From Streptomyces chattanoogensis (GTDB lineage: Bacteria > Actinomycetota > Actinomycetes > Streptomycetales > Streptomycetaceae): 64,000 nucleotides of DNA. Location: assembly GCF_001294335.1 (NCBI RefSeq), contig NZ_LGKG01000001.1, positions 685,977 through 749,976 on the forward strand, in the 5' to 3' direction. The notes under the pieces are model-generated. The model saw only the letters and a list, made by a program, of their open reading frames with translations, was not told the origin of the DNA and searched no databases. Shown piece after piece: positions 8,553-17,859 of the stretch; positions within the stretch are counted from its first letter, which is position 1, and every line of letters begins with the position of its first letter. The position numbers and the translations under genes are program-made.

Positions 8553-9689
8553 ATGAGCAGCCAGACCTCCTCCCACAAGCCCCGCGTCGCCGTCGTCTTC
8601 GGCGGCCGCAGCTCCGAGCACGGCATCTCCGTGGTCACCGCCGGCGCCGTCATGCGCGCCATCGACCGCGAGAAGTACGACGTGCTGCCCATCGGCATCA
8701 CCACCGACGGGCGCTGGGCGCTGACCGCCGACGACCCCGAGCGGATGGCCATCGCGGACCGGCAGCTGCCCACCGTGGCCGCGCTCGCCGAGTCCACCGA
8801 GGGCGGGGTTGTGCTCCCGGTCGACCCGACCAACCGCGAGATCGTCTACACCGAGCCCGGCTCGGTGCCCAAGGCCCTCGGCGAGGTCGACGTCGTCTTC
8901 CCCGTCCTGCACGGCCCCTACGGCGAGGACGGCACCCTCCAGGGCCTGCTGGAGCTCTCCGGCGTCCCCTACGTCGGCTCGGGCGTCCTCGCCTCCGCCG
9001 TCGGCCAGGACAAGGACTACATGAAGCGGGTGTTCACCTCCTTCGGGCTGCCCGTCGGCCCGTACGAGGTCATCCGCCCCCGTGAGTGGGAACAGGACCC
9101 TGCGGCCGCCCGCAAGAAGATCGTCGACTTCGCCGGCGACCACGGCTGGCCGCTGTTCGTGAAGCCCGCACGGGCCGGTTCGTCCATCGGCATCACCAAG
9201 GTCGACGACCTCGCGGGCCTGGACGACGCCATCGAGGAGGCCCGCCGCCACGACCCCAAGGTCATCGTCGAGGCGCTGCTGCGCGGCCGCGAGATCGAGT
9301 GCGGGGTGCTGGAGTTCGAGGACGGCCCGCGCGCCAGCGTCCCGGCCGAGATCCCGCCCGTCACCGCGCACGACTTCTACGACTTCGAGGCCAAGTACAT
9401 CGACTCGGCCGACGGCATCGTGCCCGCCCCGCTGACCCCCGAGCAGACCGCCGAGGTGCAGCGGCTGGCCGTCGAGGCCTTCGAGGCGGCCTCCTGCGAG
9501 GGCCTGGTGCGTTCGGACTTCTTCCTGCAGGACAACGGCGAGTTCGTGATCAACGAGATCAATACGCTGCCCGGCTTCACGCCCATCTCGATGTACCCGC
9601 GGATGTGGCAGGAGAGCGGTGTGAGCTACCCGGAGCTGATCGACCGGCTGCTGCAGGCCGCGCTGACCCGCTCCACGGGGCTGCGCTGA
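8553..9689 (+). CDS. ddlA: D-alanine--D-alanine ligase
   Basis: An ATP-grasp enzyme that joins two D-alanines for peptidoglycan precursors. It is 378 residues. It carries the N-terminal FGGRSSEHGISVV, the ATP-grasp segment PLFVKPARAGSSIGITKV, the omega-loop FYDFEAKYIDSADG, and the C-terminal metal site FVINEINTLPGFTPISMYP. The FYDFEAKY loop is the D-Ala type rather than the VanA D-lactate type, so this is a housekeeping ligase. The start at 8553 is the first ATG of the conserved protein; the upstream open part is antisense-like and non-coding. It follows gpsA in the same direction after 80 nt. Confidence 0.97.
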   Translation: MSSQTSSHKPRVAVVFGGRSSEHGISVVTAGAVMRAIDREKYDVLPIGITTDGRWALTADDPERMAIADRQLPTVAALAESTEGGVVLPVDPTNREIVYTEPGSVPKALGEVDVVFPVLHGPYGEDGTLQGLLELSGVPYVGSGVLASAVGQDKDYMKRVFTSFGLPVGPYEVIRPREWEQDPAAARKKIVDFAGDHGWPLFVKPARAGSSIGITKVDDLAGLDDAIEEARRHDPKVIVEALLRGREIECGVLEFEDGPRASVPAEIPPVTAHDFYDFEAKYIDSADGIVPAPLTPEQTAEVQRLAVEAFEAASCEGLVRSDFFLQDNGEFVINEINTLPGFTPISMYPRMWQESGVSYPELIDRLLQAALTRSTGLR

Positions 9690-9695
9690 GCGGCT

Positions 9696-10172
9696 CTAGA
9701 CGCCCGTCGGAACGGTCCTCTTGACGGCGCCCGCGAGGTCGGTGAGCACATTGACCTCGGGGGCGTACTTCCCCGGCACGGTCACCTCGACATAGGCCTT
9801 GCGCAGCACGGTCGTGAAGCGGTAACCGTCGTCCTGCTTCTCGAACAGCCACTGGACGCCGTCGACCTCCGCCGCGTCCGCCCTGGGGTTGTAATGTTCA
9901 CTCCCGTACGTCAGAACGTCGGGCTTGGCCACTCCACAGCGCAGTGTCACGGCAGGATCGCCCCATATGGCAGTGAAGTCGGAGACGGGCTCGGCGGTAC
10001 CGCGCCGCAGCCCGTCCACGGTCTTCGGCAACTCCTTGTGGAGCGCCCGGCAGTGGCGCGCCGCGCCGCCCTGGGGGGAGGGCACCGCGACATCCGGCGA
10101 AGCGCAGCCCGCCGCCGCGAACAGCACGGTGAGCAGCGAAGGAAGGGCCAGGTACGGGCGGCGCACGGACAT
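9696..10172 (-). CDS. DUF3515 lipoprotein
   Basis: A secreted protein of about 158 residues. A signal sequence ends in a lipobox (LFAAAGC), so the mature protein should be anchored to the outer face of the membrane through Cys. The body matches the actinobacterial DUF3515 family, with two cysteines (RHCRAL and LRCGV) that could form a disulfide, and the pair DGVQWLFEKQDDGYRFTTVLRKAYVEV characteristic of it. The function is unknown. The start at 10172 (MSVRRPYLAL) gives a normal signal peptide; 10187 is an alternative. It converges on ddlA with a 6-nt gap and follows the Lrp-type gene on the same strand. Confidence 0.85.
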   Translation of the reverse strand: MSVRRPYLALPSLLTVLFAAAGCASPDVAVPSPQGGAARHCRALHKELPKTVDGLRRGTAEPVSDFTAIWGDPAVTLRCGVAKPDVLTYGSEHYNPRADAAEVDGVQWLFEKQDDGYRFTTVLRKAYVEVTVPGKYAPEVNVLTDLAGAVKRTVPTGV

Positions 10173-10196
10173 CACCCGGCCGAGCATACGGGGGAA

Positions 10197-10430
10197 CTAC
10201 AGATGAACCACCGGGCAGGTGAGCGTCCGCGTGATGCCCTCCACTTGCTGGACCTTGGCGACCACCATGCGGCCCAGCTCGTCCACGGTGTCGGCCTGCG
10301 CCCGCACGATCACGTCATAGGGTCCGGTCACGTCCTCGGCCTGCAGCACGCCGGGGATCTTCGCGATCACCTCTGCCACGGCGGAGGCCTTGCCGACCTC
10401 GGTCTGGATCAGGATGTACGCCTGTACCAC
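10197..10430 (-). CDS. Stand-alone Lrp/AsnC ligand-binding (RAM) domain protein
   Basis: A 77-residue protein made only of the alpha/beta RAM domain of Lrp/AsnC regulators (MVQAYILIQTEVGKASAV, then DVTGPYDVIVRAQADTVDEL). There is no helix-turn-helix, so it cannot bind DNA on its own; such proteins form oligomers that bind amino acids and may pair with full-length Lrp proteins. The start is GTG. It is divergent from thiL. Confidence 0.9.
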   Translation of the reverse strand: MVQAYILIQTEVGKASAVAEVIAKIPGVLQAEDVTGPYDVIVRAQADTVDELGRMVVAKVQQVEGITRTLTCPVVHL

Positions 10431-10552
10431 GGGACCTCCAGGGCGGCTACCGGGATCATGTGGGAAGAAGGGACGCCACGGTACCGCGTCACCGTGCGGA
10501 GCGGGGAGACCCGCGCGGTGAAAGCGGCGAGTGCGGCGCAGTCGTCAGCCAA

Positions 10553-10569
10553 GTACGGACGGTCCGTAC
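10553..10569. promoter_or_regulatory. Palindrome upstream of thiL
   Basis: A perfect 17-nt dyad, GTACGGAC-G-GTCCGTAC, lies 20 nt before the thiL start and between it and the divergent Lrp-type gene. It could be an operator or a leader hairpin. No thiamine-riboswitch sequence was recognised here. Confidence 0.4.
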
Positions 10570-10588
10570 GCATGGGAAGGGCAACAGC

Positions 10589-11548
10589 ATGAAGGGCACC
10601 GTGGGCGAGCTGGGGGAATTCGGGCTGATCAAGGAGCTCACCGCCCGGCTCACTTCCACCCCGGCCGTACGCATCGGGCCGGGGGACGACGCCGCGGTGG
10701 TCACCGCGCCCGACCGGAGGGTGGTGGCCAGCACCGACGTCCTCCTGGAAGGCCGGCACTTCCGCCGTGACTGGTCCACCGCCTACGACGTCGGCCGCAA
10801 GGCCGCCGCACAGAACCTCGCCGACATCGCGGCCATGGGCGCGGTGCCCACCGCGATCCTGCTCGGGCTGGTCGTCCCCGCGGAACTCCCCGCAACCTGG
10901 GCGACCGAGCTGATGGACGGGCTGCGCGACGAATGCCAGGTGGCCGGCGCCGCGGTGGTCGGCGGCGATGTCGTACGCGGCGAGATCATCACCGTCGCCA
11001 TCACCGCGCTCGGCGATCTGCGCAATGCCGAACCGGTCACCCGCGGCGGCGCCCAGCCCGGCGATGTGGTCGCGGTGACCGGCTGGCTCGGCTGGTCCGC
11101 CGCCGGGCACGCCGTGCTCGCCCGCGGTTTCCGCTCGCCGCGCGCCTTCGTCGAGGCGCACCGCCGGCCCGAGCCCCCGTACCACGCGGGCCCCGCCGCC
11201 GCCGGACTCGGCGCCACGGCCATGACGGACGTCAGCGACGGGCTGGTCGCCGACCTCGGGCACATCGCCGAGGCCAGCAAGGTCCGTATCGATCTGCGCT
11301 CCGCCGCCATCGACATCCCCTCGCAGATGTCCGACATCGGCACCGCCGTCGGCGTCGACCCGATGCAGTGGGTGCTCAACGGCGGCGAGGACCACGCCAT
11401 CGTGGCCACCTTCCCGCCGGACGTGAAGCTGCCCGCGCGGTGGAAGGTCATCGGCGAGGTCCTCAACCCGTCCGCGCTGCCCCAGGTCACCGTGGACGGC
11501 GCCCCCTGGGCGAAGGCCGGCTGGGACCACTTCGGGGACAACGAGTAG
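10589..11548 (+). CDS. thiL: Thiamine-monophosphate kinase
   Basis: ATP-dependent phosphorylation of thiamine monophosphate to the active cofactor thiamine diphosphate. It is 319 residues. Family motifs are [10 protein letters not shown] (Mg/ATP binding, about residue 30), [15 protein letters not shown], the GVVG-like [13 protein letters not shown], and [16 protein letters not shown] (about 212). The ATG at 10589 is chosen because GGAAGGG lies just upstream and the family begins near GELGEFGLI. It is followed by thiD (72 nt apart, same strand). Confidence 0.97.
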   Translation: MKGTVGELGEFGLIKELTARLTSTPAVRIGPGDDAAVVTAPDRRVVASTDVLLEGRHFRRDWSTAYDVGRKAAAQNLADIAAMGAVPTAILLGLVVPAELPATWATELMDGLRDECQVAGAAVVGGDVVRGEIITVAITALGDLRNAEPVTRGGAQPGDVVAVTGWLGWSAAGHAVLARGFRSPRAFVEAHRRPEPPYHAGPAAAGLGATAMTDVSDGLVADLGHIAEASKVRIDLRSAAIDIPSQMSDIGTAVGVDPMQWVLNGGEDHAIVATFPPDVKLPARWKVIGEVLNPSALPQVTVDGAPWAKAGWDHFGDNE

Positions 11549-11620
11549 AGGGGGCGGCGCGGTAGCGGCGTCTTCTGGGGGTGGAGGTCGGGTGACGGGA
11601 GGGCGAGTAGATTCGGCGGT

Positions 11621-12427
<807 letters not shown>

Positions 12428-12448
12428 ACCCCGCCCCGGGAACGGCAA

Positions 12449-12479
12449 AAGCCGGTCCACCACGACGGTGGACCGGCTT
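12449..12479. terminator. Bidirectional terminator between thiD and rpmB
   Basis: A perfect 13-bp stem (12449-12461 with 12467-12479; AAGCCGGTCCACC on the left arm) has a 5-nt loop. The A-run before and TT after would serve both strands, and the genes on each side are convergent. Confidence 0.9.
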
Positions 12480-12516
12480 CACAAGCAACCGGCTGGGCTG
12501 CGCTACGGCGAAGGCG

Positions 12517-12702
12517 TCAGCGCGAGACCTTGCCGGCCTTGATGCACGAGGTGCAGGCGTTCAGCTTCTTCGGCGTGCGCCCGACCACCGCACGGACCGT
12601 CTGGATGTTGGGGTTCCAACGACGGTTGGTACGGCGGTGCGAGTGCGAGACACTCTTGCCGAAGCCCGGCCCCTTGCCGCAGACGTCGCAGTTGGCAGCC
12701 AC
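12517..12702 (-). CDS. rpmB: Ribosomal protein bL28 (zinc-ribbon form)
   Basis: A large-subunit ribosomal protein of 61 residues. Two CxxC pairs (C5/C8 and C50/C53) show that this is the zinc-binding form; streptomycetes usually also keep a cysteine-free copy under zinc control elsewhere. The typical core [16 protein letters not shown] is present. It is transcribed away from the DAK gene. An inverted repeat lies in its leader (12724-12760). Confidence 0.97.
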   Translation of the reverse strand: MAANCDVCGKGPGFGKSVSHSHRRTNRRWNPNIQTVRAVVGRTPKKLNACTSCIKAGKVSR

Positions 12703-12723
12703 GGGTCACTCCAAAGACTTCAG

Positions 12724-12760
12724 ATGCACTTACGGTGAAATCCTGACGGGCCGAGTGCAT
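12724..12760. promoter_or_regulatory. Inverted repeat in the rpmB leader
   Basis: ATGCACT (12724-12730) and AGTGCAT (12754-12760) are perfect 7-nt arms about 30 bp apart, starting 22 nt upstream of the rpmB start codon. They may be an operator or an RNA hairpin for autogenous control; this is an inference. Confidence 0.35.
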
Positions 12761-12935
12761 TGACCGACCGGCGTCGCCAGGAGAGGAAATGGCCCGATTT
12801 TCATCGGGCAACCGGAGCAGCATACAACGACCGCTCCCGCACAACGAAACTACCATGCGCCTCCCGGCACCCGCCCCGGCCGCCCGGCCGGAGCGCGGCT
12901 ACTCTGCGGTGCATCCCGTGATCCAGGAGGACGAT

Positions 12936-14594
12936 GTGCCGTACCCGCTCGACGCCGCCGCGGTACGCGCCTGGTGCGGGCTGGCCCTGGAGGCGCTCGG
13001 CCGGGAGCGCGAGCGGATCGACGCCATCAACGTCTACCCGGTGGCCGACGGCGACACCGGCACCAACCTCTATCTGACCCTCGAATCGGCCACGCGCGCC
13101 GTCGAGGCCGCCTTCGACGGCCACGCCTCCACCGGCACCGCCCCCCGTCTCGCCGACGCCATCGGTGCCATGGCCCACGGCGCCCTCATCGGCGCCCGCG
13201 GCAACTCCGGCACGATCGTCGCCCAGCTGCTGCGCGGTATGACGGAGGTCCTGACGGCCGGGGACGAGCCGGACAGGGACGCACGCGACGACGGCCCCGC
13301 CGAGGCGCTGCGCCGGGCGCTGCGCCGGGCCGCCGCATCGACGTACGAGGCCGTGGCGCACCCGGTGGAGGGCACCGTCCTGACGGTGGCCACCGCCGCC
13401 GCGGACGCCGCGGAACGCGCCACCGGGGACGCCGCCACCGTCGCGCGGGCCGCCCACGACGGCGCCCGCACCGCCCTGAAGGCCACCCCCGGTCAGCTCG
13501 CGGTCCTCGGCCGGGCGGGCGTCGTGGACGCCGGCGGCTGCGGACTGGTCGCCCTGCTCGGTGCGCTCGCCGACGCGCTGTCCGGGGACGTCTCGGCGCC
13601 CGTCACCGTACGGGCCGATGACCCGCTCCCCGAGGCGGGCGGCCCCGAGGCCACGGGGGCGGACGGCTGCGCGGCCCCCGACGGCGGCGGCCCCGCCTTC
13701 GAGGTGATCTACCTCCTGGAGGCCGACGACTCCGCAGTGGCCCGGCTGCGCACCCGTCTCGACGGGCTCGGCGACTCGCTGGTCGTCGTCGGCGGCGACG
13801 GCCTGTGGAACGTCCATGTGCACGTCGACGACGCGGGCGCCGCCGTGGAGGCCGGCATCGAGGCCGGCCGCCCGTACCGCATCCGCATCACGCACTTCGC
13901 CGGTACCCCCCGCACCAAGGAGCCCGAGATGGCGGCGCGGGCCGTCGTCGCCGTCGTACCGGGCCCCGGGCTCGCCGGGCTGTGCGCCGAGGCCGGCGCG
14001 ACCACGGTCTCCGTACGGCCCGGGGAGCCGCCCGCCAGCGGCGAACTCGTCCAGGCCATCCGCCAGGCGCACGCCCGCGAGGTCATGCTGCTGCCCAACG
14101 ACACCGAGCTGCGGCACACTGCCGCGGCCGCGGCCGAACAGGCCCGCACCGAGGGCGTACGGGTCGCCCTGATCCCCACCCGCTCCGCGGTCCAGGGCAT
14201 CGCCGCGCTGGCCGTCCACGAGCCGGGCCGCAGCTTCGACGAGGACGTCGTCGCCATGACCGCGGCCGCCGGCGCCACCCGCTACGCCGAGCTGGCCGTC
14301 GCCGAGCGCCAGTCGTGGACCATGGCCGGCGTCTGCCAGGCCGGGGACGTCCTCGGCCTGATCGACGGCGATGTCGCGGTGATCGGCGCCGACCTGACCG
14401 CGACCGCGACGACCGTGCTCGACCGGATGCTGTCCGCCGGCGGGGAAATGGTCACCCTCGTCCTCGGCGCGGACGTTCCCGACACCCTCGGGGAGCGGCT
14501 GGAACGCCATGTCCGCGAGCGCCATCTTGCCGTGGACACCGTGGTCTACGAGGGCGGGCAGTACGCGGTGCCGCTGCTCATCGGGGTGGAGTGA
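12936..14594 (+). CDS. DAK2-domain protein, fatty-acid-kinase FakA/YloV-like
   Basis: A cytoplasmic ATP-binding protein of 552 residues related to FakA, the kinase subunit that phosphorylates fatty acids held by FakB/DegV proteins. The DAK2 nucleotide site is at the N-terminus (DAINVYPVADGDTGTNLYLT, GALIGARGNSGTIVAQLLRG, and VVDAGGCGLVALL around residue 200). A middle domain (EVIYLLEADDSAVARLRTRL) and a DegV-like C-terminal domain follow. The GTG at 12936 follows CAGGAGG by 5 nt; the frame is open further upstream but lacks a ribosome-binding site. No FakB gene is adjacent. It precedes recG on the same strand, an arrangement common in Gram-positives. Confidence 0.88.
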   Translation: MPYPLDAAAVRAWCGLALEALGRERERIDAINVYPVADGDTGTNLYLTLESATRAVEAAFDGHASTGTAPRLADAIGAMAHGALIGARGNSGTIVAQLLRGMTEVLTAGDEPDRDARDDGPAEALRRALRRAAASTYEAVAHPVEGTVLTVATAAADAAERATGDAATVARAAHDGARTALKATPGQLAVLGRAGVVDAGGCGLVALLGALADALSGDVSAPVTVRADDPLPEAGGPEATGADGCAAPDGGGPAFEVIYLLEADDSAVARLRTRLDGLGDSLVVVGGDGLWNVHVHVDDAGAAVEAGIEAGRPYRIRITHFAGTPRTKEPEMAARAVVAVVPGPGLAGLCAEAGATTVSVRPGEPPASGELVQAIRQAHAREVMLLPNDTELRHTAAAAAEQARTEGVRVALIPTRSAVQGIAALAVHEPGRSFDEDVVAMTAAAGATRYAELAVAERQSWTMAGVCQAGDVLGLIDGDVAVIGADLTATATTVLDRMLSAGGEMVTLVLGADVPDTLGERLERHVRERHLAVDTVVYEGGQYAVPLLIGVE

Positions 14595-14673
14595 GGGCGC
14601 CGGGCGAGGGGATCACCGCGCTTCGGGGTCCGGCGGATCCCCCGATGTCAGACCTGTGGTGTGCAATAGGTGC

Positions 14674-17661
14674 GTGGCAGCGCTCGACGAACCCCTGAAG
14701 AAGATTCTCGGTGGCAGCACCGCGAAGGTGCTGGCCGAACACCTCGGCCTGCATACGGTCGGCGATCTGTTGCACCACTACCCCCGGCGCTATGCGGAGC
14801 GCGGTGAACTGACCCGCCTCGCGGACCTCCCGCTGGACGAACACGTCACGGTCGTCGCCCAGGTCGCCGACGCCCGGGTGCACGCGTTCAACGCCGGCCG
14901 GGGACAGCGCCTGGAGGTCACCCTCACCGACGGCAGCGGCCGGCTGCGGCTGGTGTTCTTCGGCAAGGGCATCCACAAACCGCACAAGGAGCTGCTGCCC
15001 GGCCGCCGCGCGATGTTCGCCGGCAAGGTCTCCGTCTTCAACCGCAAACTGCAGCTCGCCCACCCCGAATACGAACTGCTCGACAAGGACGGCGTGGTCG
15101 GGGCCGCCGCCGTCGATGCCTTCGCCAACCAGCTGATGCCGATCTATCCTGCCTGCCAGCAGATGGCCTCCTGGAAGATCGCCAAGGCGGTGGACGCGGT
15201 GCTGCCCAGCGCCGGGGACGCCGTCGATCCGCTGCCGGACGCGCTGCGCGAGGGCCGCGACCTGATTCCGCTCCCCGACGCCCTGCGGAAGATCCACCGG
15301 CCACGCACCAAGGCCGAGATCGCCGACGCCCGCGCCCGGCTGAAGTGGGACGAGGCATTCGTCCTCCAGGTGGCGCTCGCCCGGCGGCGCCTGGCCGAGA
15401 CCCAACTCCCGGCCACCCCGCGGACGGTGAAGAAGGACGGCCTGCTCGACGCCTTCGACGCCAAGCTGCCGTTCACCCTGACCGAAGGCCAGCAGAAGGT
15501 CAGCCGGGAGATCTTCGGCGACCTGGCCACCAGCCACCCCATGCACCGCCTCCTCCAGGGCGAGGTGGGCTCCGGCAAGGCCCAGCCGCTGGACGCCCTG
15601 GTGCTGACACCGCGGGGCTTCCGGCCGATGGGGGAGATGGCGGTCGGTACGGAGGTCGTGGTGCCGTCCGGCGAGCGCGCCTTCGTGGACGGCGTCTTCC
15701 CGCAGGGGGAGCGGGAGGTGTGGCGGCTGGTGCTGTCGGACGGCAGCACGGTGGAGTGCGATGACGAGCATCTGTGGATCGTCAGGGCCCGCGGTACGGG
15801 GGAGCGGGTGCTGACGACGCGCGAGCTGCGGGGCGATCTGCTGACGGCTGACGGACGGCCCAAGTGGTCCATCGCGGCGGCCGTGCCCGTGGACCTCGAC
15901 GACGGCGGGGACCGGCCGCTGGATCCTTATCTGGTGGGCCGGCGGCTCGGGGGCGACGGCGGCAGCCCGGACGACCGGGTGCCGGACGCGTATCGCCATG
16001 CGTCCGTCAAGGACCGGCTGGCCGTGCTGCGAGGGTTGCTGGACGCCGGAGGGCGGCCCGCAGGGGGCCAGACGGTCTGTCGCGCGGTGCCCGTGCCCCT
16101 GGCCGACGACCTCGCATGGCTGGTGCGGTCCCTGGGCGGCTGTGCCCGGCTCCTCCCCGTACGGGACGGTGCGTGCGACGTCCACGTGGCGCTGCCGGAT
16201 GAGGCGTCCATCGGCAGCACCGGCTTCCGCCGCGCCATCGAGGCCATCGAGCACGTCGGCCGCAAACCCGTCCAGTGCATCAGCGTTGCGCACCCCGACC
16301 ACGCCTATGTGACCGACCACTTCACGGTCACCCACAACACCATGGTCGCGCTGCGCGCCATGCTCGGCGTGGTCGACAGCGGCGGCCAGGCGGTGATGCT
16401 CGCGCCCACCGAGGTGCTGGCCCAGCAGCACCACCGCTCGATCACGGAGATGATGGGCGAGCTGGCCGAGGGCGGCATGCTGGGCGGCGCCGAGCAGGGC
16501 ACCAAGGTGGTGCTGCTGACCGGCTCCATGGGCGCCGCGGCCCGCCGGCAGGCGCTGCTCGATCTGGTCACGGGCGAGGCCGGGATCGTCGTCGGCACCC
16601 ATGCCCTGATCGAGGACAAGGTGCAGTTCCACGACCTCGGCCTGGTCGTCGTCGACGAACAGCACCGCTTCGGCGTCGAACAGCGCGACGCCCTGCGCGG
16701 CAAGGGGAACTCGCAGAAGGAGAAGCAGACGCCGCACCTCCTGGTGATGACCGCGACACCCATTCCGCGCACGGTCGCGATGACCGTCTTCGGCGATCTG
16801 GAGACCTCCGTACTGGACCAACTCCCCGCCGGACGCTCGCCGATCGCCAGCCATGTGGTGCCCGCCAAGGACAAGCCGCACTTCCTGGCGCGCGCCTGGG
16901 AGCGGGTCCGCGAGGAGGTCGAGGCCGGGCATCAGGGCTATGTGGTGTGCCCGCGGATCGGCGACGAGGAGGACGCGCCCAAGGGGAAGAAGGGCGCCAA
17001 CTCCGGTGCGGCCAAGGGGGGTTCACCGGAGGACATCGAGGAGAAGCGGCCGCCGCTCGCGGTGCTGGACGTCGCCGAGCAGCTCACCAAGGGGCCGCTG
17101 GCCGGTCTGAAGGTGGCGGTGCTGCACGGCCGGATGGCACCGGACGACAAGGACGAGGTGATGCGGAAGTTCGCGGCCGGCGAGCTGGACGTGCTGGTCG
17201 CCACCACCGTCATCGAGGTCGGTGTGAACGTCCCGAACGCCACCGCCATGGTGATCATGGACGCGGACCGCTTCGGCGTCTCCCAGCTGCACCAGCTGCG
17301 CGGCCGGGTGGGCCGCGGTTCCGCCCCCGGTCTGTGCCTGCTGGTCAGCGAGATGCCCGAGGCCAGCCCGGCGCGCGCCCGGCTGGCGGCCGTCGCCGGC
17401 ACCCTCGACGGCTTCGAGCTCTCCCGTATCGACCTGGAGCAGCGCCGCGAGGGCGACGTCCTGGGCCAGGCGCAGTCCGGTGTCCGCTCCTCGCTGCGGA
17501 TGCTCGCGGTCATCGACGACGAGGAGGTCATCGCGGCCGCCCGGGAGGAGGCCACCGCGGTCGTCACCGCCGATCCCGAGCTCGCCGGCTACCCCGAGCT
17601 GAGGATCGCCCTCTCCGCCCTGCTGGACGACGAACGGGAGCAGTATCTGGACAAGGGGTGA
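14674..17661 (+). CDS. recG: ATP-dependent DNA helicase RecG, interrupted by an intein
   Basis: A branched-DNA helicase that remodels stalled forks and Holliday junctions. The precursor is 995 residues; removing residues 303-555 (the intein) leaves a 742-residue RecG, the normal size. The wedge/OB domain (TVVAQVADARVHAFN...LRLVFFGKGIHKPHKEL) is followed by the helicase core: split Walker A GEVGSGK|TMVALRAML, DEQHRFGVEQRDALR, VMTATPIPRTVAMTVFGDL, and GVNVPNATAMVIMDADRFG...QLRGRVGRG. The GTG at 14674 gives VAALDEPLKKILGGSTAKVLAEH, where the family starts; GTGs at 14656/14659 are possible. Splicing is required for activity because the intein splits the ATP-binding loop between Lys and Thr. Confidence 0.97.
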   Translation: MAALDEPLKKILGGSTAKVLAEHLGLHTVGDLLHHYPRRYAERGELTRLADLPLDEHVTVVAQVADARVHAFNAGRGQRLEVTLTDGSGRLRLVFFGKGIHKPHKELLPGRRAMFAGKVSVFNRKLQLAHPEYELLDKDGVVGAAAVDAFANQLMPIYPACQQMASWKIAKAVDAVLPSAGDAVDPLPDALREGRDLIPLPDALRKIHRPRTKAEIADARARLKWDEAFVLQVALARRRLAETQLPATPRTVKKDGLLDAFDAKLPFTLTEGQQKVSREIFGDLATSHPMHRLLQGEVGSGKAQPLDALVLTPRGFRPMGEMAVGTEVVVPSGERAFVDGVFPQGEREVWRLVLSDGSTVECDDEHLWIVRARGTGERVLTTRELRGDLLTADGRPKWSIAAAVPVDLDDGGDRPLDPYLVGRRLGGDGGSPDDRVPDAYRHASVKDRLAVLRGLLDAGGRPAGGQTVCRAVPVPLADDLAWLVRSLGGCARLLPVRDGACDVHVALPDEASIGSTGFRRAIEAIEHVGRKPVQCISVAHPDHAYVTDHFTVTHNTMVALRAMLGVVDSGGQAVMLAPTEVLAQQHHRSITEMMGELAEGGMLGGAEQGTKVVLLTGSMGAAARRQALLDLVTGEAGIVVGTHALIEDKVQFHDLGLVVVDEQHRFGVEQRDALRGKGNSQKEKQTPHLLVMTATPIPRTVAMTVFGDLETSVLDQLPAGRSPIASHVVPAKDKPHFLARAWERVREEVEAGHQGYVVCPRIGDEEDAPKGKKGANSGAAKGGSPEDIEEKRPPLAVLDVAEQLTKGPLAGLKVAVLHGRMAPDDKDEVMRKFAAGELDVLVATTVIEVGVNVPNATAMVIMDADRFGVSQLHQLRGRVGRGSAPGLCLLVSEMPEASPARARLAAVAGTLDGFELSRIDLEQRREGDVLGQAQSGVRSSLRMLAVIDDEEVIAAAREEATAVVTADPELAGYPELRIALSALLDDEREQYLDKG
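15580..16338 (+). other. Class 3-type intein inside RecG with degenerate LAGLIDADG endonuclease
   Basis: These 253 codons encode a protein-splicing element. The first residue is Ala, not Cys or Ser. Block A is LDALVLTPRGFRPMGEMAVG. Block B is VECDDEHLWIV with Trp65. Block F is KPVQCISVAHPDHAYVT with Cys233. The end is His252-Asn253, followed by Thr as the first C-extein residue. Trp/Cys/Thr together with a non-nucleophilic residue 1 define class 3 inteins, in which the block F Cys makes the first attack. Remnants of a dodecapeptide endonuclease are at residues 115-126 (DPYLVGRRLGGDG) and 145-158 (KDRLAVLRGLLDAGG). The second acidic residue is Gly and the region between the motifs is very short, so cleavage activity is probably lost. 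GAT, CAT, TAT and GGG codons are more frequent here than in the flanking exteins. Confidence 0.95.
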
Positions 17662-17859
17662 GGGGAGCCGGGGTCGGGAGGAGGCGGGGGAGAGGCGCCG
17701 GGTGAGATCGATCACCTCTCCCGTAAGGCGGCAGGGGCGTCCGCCGGGCGCTCACCCCGCAGGGACGGAATATCGTGGGAGCGGAGCCCACCGGGCTCCC
17801 CGCACCTGACCCCACGCACTTCCCACCACCCACCACCCCACCCACGTAAGGACGGGCCC

